A stretch of DNA of 64,000 nt from Saccharothrix sp. HUAS TT1. Its GTDB lineage: Bacteria; Actinomycetota; Actinomycetes; Mycobacteriales; Pseudonocardiaceae. Positions 49,623 to 58,039 of the stretch are shown here, in pieces. The stretch's first letter is position 1. Each line of letters opens with the position of its first letter. The notes beneath the pieces were generated by a model that was given only the letters and a program-made list of their open reading frames with translations, ran no database searches and was not told the DNA's origin. The position numbers were made by a program, and so were the translations under genes. The stretch is from assembly GCF_040744945.1 (NCBI RefSeq), contig NZ_CP160453.1, positions 5,766,001 to 5,830,000 of the forward strand, given 5' to 3'.

Positions 49623-50517
49623 CGCGCTGGTGCGGGTGGAGGGTCGGCGGTTGAAGCTGACGAACCTGGACAAGGTGCTGTACCCGGAGGTGGGGTTCAC
49701 CAAGGCGGAGGTGATCGACTACTACACGCGGATCGCGCCGGTGTTGTTGCCGCACGTGGCGGGTCGGCCGATGACGGTGCGGCGGTACCCGGACGGGGTG
49801 GGTGGGAAGTCGTTCTTCGAGAAGAACGCGCCGTCGCACGCGCCGGAGTGGGTGCGGACGGTGCGGGTGGCGACGCCGGGGTCGTCGCGGGGTGCGGGGT
49901 ATGCGGACTTCGTGGTGGTGGACGGGTTGGCGACGTTGGTGTGGTTGGCGAACCTGGCGGCGTTGGAGTTGCACGTGCCGCAGTGGTCGGTGGGTGCGCG
50001 GGGTGGGCGGCGCTCCCCCGACTGGGTGGTGTTCGACCTGGATCCGGGTGAGCCGGCGACGGTGGTGGAGTGCTGTCGGGTGGCGTGCCGGGTGCGGGAG
50101 GTGTTGGTGGGTGACGGGTTGTCGCCGGTGGTGAAGACGAGCGGGTCGAAGGGGTTGCAGGTGTGCGCGGCGGTGTCGGTGTCGTCGCCGGAGCGGACGT
50201 CGGAGTACGCGAAGGGGGTGGCGCGGCGGTTGGCGGGTGAGTTCCCGGGTGAGGTGGTGTGGCGGATGGGGCGGGCGGAGCGGGTGGGGCGGGTGTTGGT
50301 GGACTGGTCGCAGAACAACCCGGCGAAGACGACGGTGGCGCCGTACTCGTTGCGGGCGCGCGGGCTGCCGTCGGTGTCGACGCCGGTGACGTGGGCCGAA
50401 GTGGAGGGGTGCCGGGTGGTGGAGGACCTGGTGTTCCTGGCCGACGAGGTGCGGGAGCGGGTGGCGGGGTCGGGTGACCTGTTCGGCGGGGGAAAGTCGG
50501 TGCCGTTGCCGCGGTAG
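49612..50517 (+). CDS. LigD-type polymerase/primase (separate gene)
   Basis: A 301-residue archaeo-eukaryotic primase-type polymerase of the LigD-Pol family. It starts with LKLTNLDKVLYPEVGFTKAEVIDYYTRIA, has the metal-binding pair in WVVFDLDPGEP, the SG-K-G loop VKTSGSKGLQV (Gln where many LigD-Pol have His, as also occurs in other stand-alone actinobacterial forms) and RVLVDWSQNNPAKTTVAPYSLRA. It fills gaps, preferring ribonucleotides in known members. GTG start lies 11 bp inside the ligase gene, so the two are translated together; with Ku they make a complete three-gene end-joining operon. Confidence 0.93.
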   Translation: MAGDALVRVEGRRLKLTNLDKVLYPEVGFTKAEVIDYYTRIAPVLLPHVAGRPMTVRRYPDGVGGKSFFEKNAPSHAPEWVRTVRVATPGSSRGAGYADFVVVDGLATLVWLANLAALELHVPQWSVGARGGRRSPDWVVFDLDPGEPATVVECCRVACRVREVLVGDGLSPVVKTSGSKGLQVCAAVSVSSPERTSEYAKGVARRLAGEFPGEVVWRMGRAERVGRVLVDWSQNNPAKTTVAPYSLRARGLPSVSTPVTWAEVEGCRVVEDLVFLADEVRERVAGSGDLFGGGKSVPLPR

Positions 50518-50550
50518 GCGTCGTATCCTGGCCGACTGCCTATCGGAGGG

Positions 50551-51114
50551 ATGATCATGCGGCGTGAGGCGAGCGGGGACGAGGAGATCCGGGCGGCGTG
50601 GGTGGAGGAGCCGCCGGTGTTGAACTCGGCGGTGCGCCTGGTGGAGTACGACCCGGCGTGGCCGGGGTTGTTCGAGCGGGAGGCCCGGCGGGTGCGGTCG
50701 CTGCTGGGTGGCGAGGTGCTGCGGTTGGAGCACGTGGGGTCGACGTCGGTGCCGGGGTTGGCGGCGAAGCCGATCGTGGACATGGTGCTGGTGGTGGCCG
50801 ATCCGGCGGACGAGTCGCGGTACGTGGCGCCGTTGGAGGCGGCCGGGTACCGGTTGGTGATCCGGGAGCCGGAGTGGCACGAGCACCGGGTGTTGAAGGG
50901 GCCGGACACGGACGTCAACCTGCACGTGCACCCGCCGTCGAGTCCGGAGGTCGCGCGGATGGTGGCGTTCCGGGACCGGTTGCGGTCCGATGAGGCGGAT
51001 CGGGTGTTGTACGAGCGGGTGAAGCGGGAGCTGGCGGCGCGGACCTGGACTTACATCCAGCACTACGCGGATGCGAAGAGCGCGGTGGTGGACGACATCA
51101 TGTCGCGCGCCTGA
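50551..51114 (+). CDS. GrpB/UPF0157-family nucleotidyltransferase-fold protein
   Basis: A 187-residue GrpB-type protein: VRLVEYDPAWPGLFEREARRV, LEHVGSTSVPGLAAKPIVDMVLVV (the G-S-T-S and D-x-D-like residues of the nucleotidyltransferase fold), and HEHRVLKGPDTDVNLHVHP. Members are sometimes fused to dephospho-CoA kinase. Function is not established. It follows the polymerase gene after 33 bp with a good AGG-rich ribosome site and may be carried in the same transcript, though a link to DNA repair is not known. Confidence 0.9.
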   Translation: MIMRREASGDEEIRAAWVEEPPVLNSAVRLVEYDPAWPGLFEREARRVRSLLGGEVLRLEHVGSTSVPGLAAKPIVDMVLVVADPADESRYVAPLEAAGYRLVIREPEWHEHRVLKGPDTDVNLHVHPPSSPEVARMVAFRDRLRSDEADRVLYERVKRELAARTWTYIQHYADAKSAVVDDIMSRA

Positions 51115-51207
51115 GGTTTTCCGGGGTGGGTGGCCGCGGGGTCCGGGTTGTCGGGTGCTCCGGGGGTTCGGGCTTCGCGGTGTCGGCGGTTCGGGGAGGA
51201 TTCGCGG

Positions 51208-54201
51208 GTGCGGTTCGGGTTGTTGGGTCCGATGGTGGTGCGGCGCGCGGACGGGTCGCCGGTGCGGGTCGGCGGGCCGCGGTTGCGGGCGTTGTTGGCG
51301 TTGTTGGCGGTGGACGCGGGGCGGGTGGTGGGTGTCGGTCGGGTGCGGGAGGCCCTGTACGGGTCGCGGCCGCCGGTGGGGGTGGACAACGCGATCCAGT
51401 CGCAGGTGTCGCGGTTGCGGGCGGTGCTGGACGTGGAGGTGGAGCGTTCGGCGGCCGGGTACCGGTTGGTGGTGGACCCGGGTGAGGTGGACGCGGTGCG
51501 GTTCGAGGAGCTGGTGGCGCGGGGTCTGCCGGGTGAGGCGCTGGCGTTGTGGCGTGGTCCGGCGTTGCGGGACGTGGGTGAGGCGCCGTTCGCGGCGGTG
51601 TGCGCGGCCCGGTGGGAGGAGCTGCGGTTGCGGGCGGTGGAGGAGCACGACGGGGCGCCGGTGGGGTTGTTGCGGGAGTTGGTGGCGGCGCACCCGACGC
51701 GGGAGCGGTTGGTGGCGCGGTTGGTGCGGGCGCTGCACCGGGAGGGGCGGCAGGCGGAGGCGTTGGAGGTGTTCGGGCGGGCGCGGCGGGTGTTGGTGGA
51801 GGAGTTGGGCGCGGACCCCTCCCCCGTGCTGGCGGCGGCGCACGGCGAGGTGGTGCGGGGTGAGCGGCCGGTGGCGCGGCGGGTGCTGCCGGCGCAGTTG
51901 ACGGGTTTCGTGGGTCGTGAGGTGGAGTTGGGGTGGGTGGGTGAGGCGTTGGCGGCGTTCCGGTTGGTGACGTTGACGGGGCCCGGTGGGGTGGGCAAGA
52001 CGCGGTTGGCGGTGGAGGCGGCGGGTCGGGAGTCGGGTGAGGTGTTCTTCGTGGACCTGGCGCCGTTGGGGGTGGGTGGTGACGTGCCGCGGGCGGTGGT
52101 GTCGGCGTTGGGGTTGCGGGAGGACGGGTTGCGGCCGGTGACGGCGCCGGTGGCGCGGTTGGTGGCGGCGTTGCAGGACCGGCCGGTGCTGGTGGTGCTG
52201 GACAACTGCGAGCACGTGGTGGACGACGTGGCGGCGTTGGCGGGGGCGTTGTTGCCGGCGTGTCCGGGGTTGCGGGTGTTGGCGACGTCGCGGGAGGCGT
52301 TGGGGGTGACGGGCGAGGCGGTGCGGCCGGTGCCGCCGTTGGGGGTGGAGGGGGTGTCGTCGGCGGCGGTGCGGTTGTTCGCGGATCGGGCGGTGGCGGT
52401 GAACCCGTCGTTCCGGTTGGACCCGGTGACGGCGCCGGTGGTGGCGGGGATCTGCCGGGCGTTGGACGGGTTGCCGCTGGCGATCGAGTTGGCGGCGGCG
52501 CGGGTGCGGTCGTTGCCGGTGGCGGAGGTGGCGGCCCGGTTGGGTGACCGGTTCGGGTTGTTGTCGCGGGGCAGTCGGGCGGTGGTGGCGCGGCACCGGA
52601 CGTTGCACGCGGTGGTGGAGTGGAGTTGGGGGTTGTTGGCGCAGGACGAGCGGGTGGTGGCGCGGCGGTTGACGGTGTTCCGGGGTGGGGTGACGTTGGC
52701 GGGTGCGGCGGCGGTGTGCGGGGTGGCGGGTGTGGAGGAGTTGGTGCCGTCGTTGGCGGACAAGTCGTTGGTGGAGGTGTCCGGTGACCGCTACCGGATG
52801 TCGGAGACGATCCGGGAGTTCTGCGCGGCGCGGTTGGCGGAGTCCGGTGAGGAGCAGGTGGTGCTGCGGGCGCACGCGGAGCACTTCGCGGGGTTGGCGG
52901 CGGAGGCGGCGCCGCACCTGTTCGGGGCGGAGCAGCTGGTGTGGTTGGCGCGGTTGGCGGCGGAGGACGAGAACCTGACGGCGGCGGCGCGGTGGGCGGC
53001 GGCGCACGACCACGCGGTGGCGTTGCGGTTGGCGGCGGACCTGGGGTGGCCGTGGTGGTTGCGGGGTTCGCGGACGCAGGGTGCGGAGCTGGCGGCGGAG
53101 GTGGTGCGGGCGGTGGGGCCGCAGGCGCCGCCGGGGTTGGCGGAGGAGCACTTGTTGTGCGTGGTGAACGCGTCGTCGACGGGTGCGGGGTTGCCGGGCG
53201 CCCCGTCGCCGCGGGAGCCGTTGCCCAGGGGGTTGCCGGGTCGGCCGACGCGGCCGTTCCTGACGGTGTTGTGGGGTATGGCGCACGGGGCGCCGTCGGG
53301 GGGCGCGGCGGAGTTGGCGCGGTTGCGAGGGCGGTTGTTGGGGTCGGGGACGTGGAGTCGGGCGCTGGGCCGGTTGGGGTCGGGGATGCAGCACCGGTAC
53401 GCGGGGCGGGTGGGTGCGGCGCGGGAGGACTTCGGTGCGGCGTTGGCCGGGTTCCGGGAGGTGGGTGAGCGGTGGGGCACGTCGTTGGCGTTGGCGCAGT
53501 TGGCGGCGTTGGCGCGGGCCGGTGGGGAGCTGGGGGTGGCGGTGGGGTTCCTGGACGAGGCGTTGGCGTTGTCGCGGTCGTTCGGGGCGAACGAGCACAC
53601 GGCGAACCTGTTGTGCGTGCGGTCGGAGTGGGCGTGCCATGGCGGTGACCTGGACGGCGCGGCGGCCGATGTGGAGGAGGCGGCGGTGCTGGCGCGGTCG
53701 CAGGGGGCGGTGGAGACGGTGGCGCAGGCGTTGCTGGGTCGGGCGGAGGTGGCGCGGCGGCGTGGTGAGGCGGGTGCGGCGCGGCGGTGGTGCGAGGAGG
53801 CGTTGCGGGTGTGCCCGCGGGGGTGGTTCGGGCCGGAGCAGGTGCGGTCGTTGGCGCACGTGACGGCGGGGTGGGTGGAGTTGGGGTGCGGTGACGGCGT
53901 GGCGGCGGCGCGGGCGTGGGGTCGGGCGGCGGTGTCGGCGTTGGAGTGGGGCAACCAGGTGGTGTTGGCGCGGGTGGTGGAGGGGCACGCGGCGGCGGCG
54001 GTGGCGGCCGGTGACGGTGAGCGGGCGGCGGTGCTGGTCGGTGCGGCGCGGGGGTTGCGGGGCGAGGTGGTGGTGGTCGACCCGGAGGTGGTGGCGGTGG
54101 AGCGGGCCGCGCGGGCTGCGGTGGGCGGCCGGTTCGACGTGGTGTCGGCGCGGGGCGCGGCGTTGGGGTGGGACGGGGTGGCGGCCCTGCTCGACCCGTG
54201 A
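51208..54201 (+). CDS. BTAD/AfsR-like regulator with NB-ARC and TPR domains
   Basis: A 997-residue regulator. Residues 1-~85 are an OmpR-type winged helix (VRFGLLGPMVVRRADGSPVRV, AIQSQVSRLRAVLD), ~90-215 a bacterial transcriptional activation domain, ~230-520 an NB-ARC/AAA ATPase (P-loop TGPGGVGKTR, VLVVLDNCEHVV, LRVLATSRE, GLPLAIELAAARVRSLP), and ~560-997 TPR-like helices. This is the AfsR/SARP-large layout; related proteins switch on antibiotic clusters or nutrient responses when phosphorylated or ligand-bound. GTG at 51208 with GGGGAGGA before it. No biosynthetic cluster is next to it, so targets are unknown. Very G- and TTG-rich coding. Confidence 0.92.
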   Translation: MRFGLLGPMVVRRADGSPVRVGGPRLRALLALLAVDAGRVVGVGRVREALYGSRPPVGVDNAIQSQVSRLRAVLDVEVERSAAGYRLVVDPGEVDAVRFEELVARGLPGEALALWRGPALRDVGEAPFAAVCAARWEELRLRAVEEHDGAPVGLLRELVAAHPTRERLVARLVRALHREGRQAEALEVFGRARRVLVEELGADPSPVLAAAHGEVVRGERPVARRVLPAQLTGFVGREVELGWVGEALAAFRLVTLTGPGGVGKTRLAVEAAGRESGEVFFVDLAPLGVGGDVPRAVVSALGLREDGLRPVTAPVARLVAALQDRPVLVVLDNCEHVVDDVAALAGALLPACPGLRVLATSREALGVTGEAVRPVPPLGVEGVSSAAVRLFADRAVAVNPSFRLDPVTAPVVAGICRALDGLPLAIELAAARVRSLPVAEVAARLGDRFGLLSRGSRAVVARHRTLHAVVEWSWGLLAQDERVVARRLTVFRGGVTLAGAAAVCGVAGVEELVPSLADKSLVEVSGDRYRMSETIREFCAARLAESGEEQVVLRAHAEHFAGLAAEAAPHLFGAEQLVWLARLAAEDENLTAAARWAAAHDHAVALRLAADLGWPWWLRGSRTQGAELAAEVVRAVGPQAPPGLAEEHLLCVVNASSTGAGLPGAPSPREPLPRGLPGRPTRPFLTVLWGMAHGAPSGGAAELARLRGRLLGSGTWSRALGRLGSGMQHRYAGRVGAAREDFGAALAGFREVGERWGTSLALAQLAALARAGGELGVAVGFLDEALALSRSFGANEHTANLLCVRSEWACHGGDLDGAAADVEEAAVLARSQGAVETVAQALLGRAEVARRRGEAGAARRWCEEALRVCPRGWFGPEQVRSLAHVTAGWVELGCGDGVAAARAWGRAAVSALEWGNQVVLARVVEGHAAAAVAAGDGERAAVLVGAARGLRGEVVVVDPEVVAVERAARAAVGGRFDVVSARGAALGWDGVAALLDP

Positions 54202-54316
54202 CGCGCCGGGGTCGCGGACCGGGTCCGGTGGGGACAGTGGGTCCGCTCCCCCGGTGTGGAGCGGGACGGGGACGGTGAGGGCGGCCGGGGCGGGGTGGGT
54301 CTCCTAGGCTGGTGGC

Positions 54317-54778
54317 ATGCCGAGGATCGCCACCGCCGACACCGTGTCCCGCGACGACCTGCTCGCGTTCCTGCGGCCCCGTCACCGGGCCCTGCTGGTG
54401 ACCACGCGTTCCGACGGGCGGCCGCAGGTGTCGCCGGTGGCGTGCGGTGTGGACGGGCAGGGGCGGATCGTGGTGTCGACCTATCCGCGGCGGGCGAAGT
54501 CGCGCAACGCCCGCCGGGACGAGCGGGTCACGGTGTGCGTGCTGTCCGACGACTGGGACGGCCCGTACGTGCAGGTCGACGGGCGGGCGGAGGTGCTGGA
54601 CCTGCCCGGGGCGCTGGAGCCGCTGGTGGAGTACTACCGGTGCATCGCCGGTGAGCACCCGGACTGGGACGAGTACCGGGAGGCGATGCGGCGGCAGGGC
54701 AAGGTGCTGATCCGGGTGACGATCGAGCGGTGGGGTCCGGTCGCCACCGGCGGTTTCCCGCCCGACCTGGCGGGCTGA
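54317..54778 (+). CDS. PPOX-class F420-dependent-type oxidoreductase
   Basis: A 153-residue split-beta-barrel protein. The family sequence runs RDDLLAFLRPRHRALLVTTRSDGRPQVSPVACGVDGQGRIVVSTYPRRAKSRNARRDERVTVCVLSDD, with the Arg/Lys residues that hold the flavin or F420 phosphate, followed by WDGPYVQVDGRAEVLDLPGA. Such proteins, common in actinomycetes, reduce small molecules with F420H2 or bind FMN/haem. Cofactor is not certain from sequence. It is followed by a G/C hairpin and the convergent VOC gene. Confidence 0.88.
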   Translation: MPRIATADTVSRDDLLAFLRPRHRALLVTTRSDGRPQVSPVACGVDGQGRIVVSTYPRRAKSRNARRDERVTVCVLSDDWDGPYVQVDGRAEVLDLPGALEPLVEYYRCIAGEHPDWDEYREAMRRQGKVLIRVTIERWGPVATGGFPPDLAG

Positions 54779-54783
54779 CCCCT

Positions 54784-54804
54784 CCCCCGCCGCCGGGGCG
54801 GGGG
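54784..54804. terminator. G+C-rich hairpin between convergent genes
   Basis: CCCCCGCC and GGCGGGGG are perfect arms with a 5-base loop between the PPOX stop (54778) and the VOC stop (54806). Likely bidirectional terminator. Confidence 0.6.
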
Positions 54805-54805
54805 C

Positions 54806-55468
54806 TCAGGTTCCCGGGCGGTCGGCGCACCGGGCGCCGCCCCAGCCGGGCGGGTCCTCCAGCAGCACGGCGGTGTTCCCGGCCGGGTCGGCGACGGTGA
54901 CCACCACCCCCGCGGGCGTCCGCTCGGGTCCGGCCGCCACCGTGCCGCCCAGGGCGACGGCGTCGGCGGCGGCGCGGGTGGCGTCGGGGACGGCGAAGTG
55001 GCAGCTCCAGCCGCCGTCGGCGGTGACGCGGCCCGCGACGGGGCGGCGGTCGTCGGCGACCGCGACGTCGTAGAGGGTGCTCTTGGCGCCGGGGTCGCGG
55101 ACCTGCCAGCCCAGCTCGCCCGCCCAGTGGTCGTCGCTGTCGGGGCCGGCCGCCAGTTCGACCCAGCACGGCTCGCCGGGGCGCGGCGGCGGCGCCCACG
55201 GGCCGTGCAGCACGCGGCCCCGGTCGACCGCGGCGCCGTCGAGCTCGCGCGGCCCGGACCCGGCGAACACCACGCGCCAGCCGGACGCGCCGGGTCGCAC
55301 GTGGGTGGCGAGGCGGTCGCCGACCCAGCCGGTGAACGAGCCGTCGGGTTCGGCGATGATCACCCAGCCGAGCAGTTCGGCGTAGAAGCCGGCGACGGGT
55401 TCGGGGTGGGCGGCGCCCAGTTCGACGCGGCGGACACCGCGCGCTGGGCTGTCGGGGGTACCGGGCAC
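54806..55468 (-). CDS. VOC-family protein, duplicated domain
   Basis: A 220-residue protein of two VOC modules: residues about 12-115 (VRRVELGAAHPEPVAGFYAELLGW, GWRVVFAGS) and about 120-215 (GEPCWVELAAGPDSDDHWAGELGWQV, SCHFAVPDATRAAADAVALGGTV, VVVTVADPAGNTAVLLED). It resembles hydroxylase-associated or antibiotic-binding VOC proteins (CFP30-like). No signal peptide. It lies between the PPOX gene (convergent) and the large GGDEF-EAL gene (same strand, 31 bp gap). Function not assignable. Confidence 0.85.
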   Translation of the reverse strand: MPGTPDSPARGVRRVELGAAHPEPVAGFYAELLGWVIIAEPDGSFTGWVGDRLATHVRPGASGWRVVFAGSGPRELDGAAVDRGRVLHGPWAPPPRPGEPCWVELAAGPDSDDHWAGELGWQVRDPGAKSTLYDVAVADDRRPVAGRVTADGGWSCHFAVPDATRAAADAVALGGTVAAGPERTPAGVVVTVADPAGNTAVLLEDPPGWGGARCADRPGT

Positions 55469-55498
55469 GGCGGTGACTTCCCATCGGGGGCGGGGAGA

Positions 55499-57547
55499 TC
55501 AGGAACGCGCCCCATCCTCCGCACCGGCCATGCGGGACGACAATGCGCCGTTCGGCGGCTGTGGCTGCTCCGAGAGGACCTGTGCCAGCGGTCGGGGCCG
55601 GCCGAGGTGGAAGCCCTGGCCGACGCGCACGCCCAGTCGCAGCAGCGCGTCGACCTGCGCGGGCCGCTCCACCCACTCGGCGACCGCGGACAGGCCGAGC
55701 CCCTGGGCGATCTGCACGATGCCGGCCACGAGCACGGCGTCGGTGGAGCGTTCGTCGATGCCGCGCACGAACTCGCCGTCGATCTTGATGCCGGTGATGG
55801 GCAGGTGCTTGAGGTGCACGAACGAGCCGAACCCGGAGCCGAAGTCGTCCAGGGTGATGCGGCAGCCGAAGCCGCGCAGCTGCAGCGCCAGCGCGCGGGC
55901 GGCGTCGAGGTTGGTGACCGCGGCGGTCTCGGTGATCTCCAGGCCCAGCCGGCCCGGGGCGACGCCCGCGGTGGCGAGCAGGTCGAGCACGAACCCGCCG
56001 AAGTCGGGGTCCTCCAGGGTGCGGCCGGAGACGTTGACGTTGAACCGCAGCTCGGGGTCGGGGTGGGCGACCAGGGCGTCGACCGCGGTGGACAGCACCC
56101 ACCGGTCGATGTCGAGCACCAGGTTGGACCGCTCGGCCTCGGGCAGGAACTCGGCCGGGCCGAGGTGGGGCTCGCGGCCGTCCTCCAGGCGCAGCAGCAG
56201 CTCGTGGCCCAGGGTCCGGCCGGTGGCCAGCTGCACCATCGGCATCGCGTGCAGCGCCAGGCCGCCGTGGTCCAGGGCGGTGCGCAGCCGGTCCAGCACC
56301 GAGACCCGCTTGGCGGTGTCGGCGTAGTGGCCGGGTTCGTAGACGGTGACGCGGTCGCGGCCGGCGGCCTTGGACGCGTACAGGGCCAGGTCGGCGTTGG
56401 CCAGCACCAGCTCCCACGTGTCGCCGGGCCCGTAGGCGGCGACGCCGGTGGACACGGTGACGTTGCCGCTCGCGGCGCCGCCCGGCGGCAGGGCGGTGAC
56501 CGCGTCGCGCAGCCGTTCGGCGACGCGGACGGCGTCGGCGGGGGTCGCGCCGGGCAGGACGACGGCGAACTCGTCGCCGCCGAGGCGGCCGATGAGCTGC
56601 GAGGGCTCCAGCCGGGACCGCAGGGCCGCGCCGAGGGCCTTCATCAGCCGGTCGCCGACGGTGTGGCCGCGCAGGTCGTTGACGTCCTTGAAGTTGTCCA
56701 GGTCCAGCAGCAGCATCGCGCCCGGTGCGCCGCCGGCGAGCCGGCGCTCCAGCTCGCGGGTCACCGCGCGGCGGTTGGCCAGCCCGGTCAGCGGGTCCTG
56801 CTCGGCCAGCGCCAACAGCTCGTCGTGCACGCGGCGGGCCCGGGTGATGTCGTGCGCGCTGCCCAGCACCCGGCGCGGGGCGCCGTCGGGGTCGGCGACG
56901 ACCTCGCCGAAGCACTCGAACCACCGCTCGTCGTGCCCGGCGACGGGGACCGTGCGGTGGGTGAAGGAGAACCCGGCGCCCGAGCGCAGCGCCTCCTGCA
57001 GGGTGGCCTGGATCATCGGCAGGTCCTCGGGGTGCACCAGGGCGGCGTAGCCGTCGAGGTCCAGGGTGGTGCCCGGCGCGAACCCGAACATCTCCAGCAG
57101 CGTGTCCGACCACACCACCCGGTCCTCGGCCAGGTGCCACTCCCAAGTGCCCATCCGGCCCAGGACCTGGGCGCGGCGCAGCGCGTCGGCCTCGTGGGTG
57201 GCCTCCAGCTCCCGGTCGCGCCAGGAGGTCACGTCCACCACCCGGTACAGCAGCCGTCCCCGCCCGCCGGCGCCGTCGTCGGGCAGGGGGTGGCAGGCGA
57301 CCTCCAGCCAGCGGTGGCCGGCGTGGTGGGCGCCGGTGGTCAGCAGCGCCAGGCCGGGTCGGGGCCGTTCGGGGGCGCCGGGCAGCAGCGCGGGCAGCGA
57401 CCGGCCGACCACCTGCCGCGCCGGCACGCCCAGGATCTCCGCCAGCGCCGGGTTGACCCAGGCCAGCGTGCCGCTCGCGTCCGTCACACCGAAACCGACG
57501 TCGGCCCGGTCGAGCACCTCGCGGTGCAACGCGCCGTTGCCGTCCAC
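55499..57547 (-). CDS. PAS-PAS-GGDEF-EAL cyclic-di-GMP protein
   Basis: A 682-residue protein without a membrane segment. Two PAS domains (residues about 5-120, VGFGVTDASGTLAWVNPALAEILG; and 125-240, MGTWEWHLAEDRVVWSDTLLEMFG) precede a GGDEF domain (about 250-410) with intact GRLGGDEFAVVL, and an EAL domain (about 430-670). The R-x-x-D inhibitory site before GGDEF is replaced by EPSQ, so product inhibition is unlikely. EAL residues are mostly kept (E in HELLLR, NVNVSG, EITETA, LDDFGSG, IKIDGEF) although AEGVE reads AEWVE. It may both make and degrade c-di-GMP in response to a PAS ligand. GTG start preceded by GAGGAGG. Confidence 0.92.
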   Translation of the reverse strand: MDGNGALHREVLDRADVGFGVTDASGTLAWVNPALAEILGVPARQVVGRSLPALLPGAPERPRPGLALLTTGAHHAGHRWLEVACHPLPDDGAGGRGRLLYRVVDVTSWRDRELEATHEADALRRAQVLGRMGTWEWHLAEDRVVWSDTLLEMFGFAPGTTLDLDGYAALVHPEDLPMIQATLQEALRSGAGFSFTHRTVPVAGHDERWFECFGEVVADPDGAPRRVLGSAHDITRARRVHDELLALAEQDPLTGLANRRAVTRELERRLAGGAPGAMLLLDLDNFKDVNDLRGHTVGDRLMKALGAALRSRLEPSQLIGRLGGDEFAVVLPGATPADAVRVAERLRDAVTALPPGGAASGNVTVSTGVAAYGPGDTWELVLANADLALYASKAAGRDRVTVYEPGHYADTAKRVSVLDRLRTALDHGGLALHAMPMVQLATGRTLGHELLLRLEDGREPHLGPAEFLPEAERSNLVLDIDRWVLSTAVDALVAHPDPELRFNVNVSGRTLEDPDFGGFVLDLLATAGVAPGRLGLEITETAAVTNLDAARALALQLRGFGCRITLDDFGSGFGSFVHLKHLPITGIKIDGEFVRGIDERSTDAVLVAGIVQIAQGLGLSAVAEWVERPAQVDALLRLGVRVGQGFHLGRPRPLAQVLSEQPQPPNGALSSRMAGAEDGARS

Positions 57548-57615
57548 GCGCCCCTCCTCGCCCACCCGCGCGTCATGATGGTCGAGACCACGCGCGGTGG
57601 GCAAGCCGACGCGGT

Positions 57616-57972
57616 TCAGCGCAGCCGCTCCAGCCCCCGGGCGGTGTCGACCAGTTCGCCGGCCAGCCGCCGCAGCTCCGCGCCGTCCGCGCCGTCGGCG
57701 GCGGCGGTCGCGACGTCCTCGGCGGCGCAGCGCAGCTGGAACAGCCGGTCCTGCAGGTCGGCCAGCTCCCCCGCGGACAGCACCACGGCGTCCTCGGGCA
57801 GCCCGCCGCGCTGCACCGCGGCGCGCCGCTCGTAGGCGCGTTGCCGGCAGGGCTGCGCGCAGTACCGGCGGGGCCGGCCGATGCGGCCGCTGTCGGGCAG
57901 GCGACGCCCGCACCAGGCGCAGTGCCTGGCTTCCTCACGGCGCGCCGCGACGTGCTCGGTCACCTGCTCCAT
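57616..57972 (-). CDS. Small zinc-finger-like protein
   Basis: A 118-residue protein from ATG 57972. The first third has CAWCGRRLPDSG-x-I-GRPRRYCAQPCRQRAYERR, a C-x2-C-x14-18-C-x3-C cluster followed by Arg-rich helix, the form of actinobacterial FCS/MYM-like zinc fingers. The rest is a leucine-rich coiled helix (DLQDRLFQLRCAAEDVATAA, GAELRRLAGELVDTARGLERL). Likely binds nucleic acid; no experimental function is known to me. It lies 68 bp upstream of the GGDEF-EAL gene on the same strand and is divergent from the glycerophosphodiesterase gene. Confidence 0.75.
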   Translation of the reverse strand: MEQVTEHVAARREEARHCAWCGRRLPDSGRIGRPRRYCAQPCRQRAYERRAAVQRGGLPEDAVVLSAGELADLQDRLFQLRCAAEDVATAAADGADGAELRRLAGELVDTARGLERLR

Positions 57973-58039
57973 GGCCGGCGACGGTATCCGGCTACCCACC
58001 GGTCACCGCAACGCCACGCCGCCAGGGCAGACTCCGGGT

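Noticed and set aside
48742..54658. Very long minus-strand open frames (over 1000 codons) opposite ligD and the BTAD regulator
   Set aside because: They are Pro/Arg/His-rich, lack domains and arise because the strongly G-rich plus-strand genes leave no stop codons in the antisense frames.
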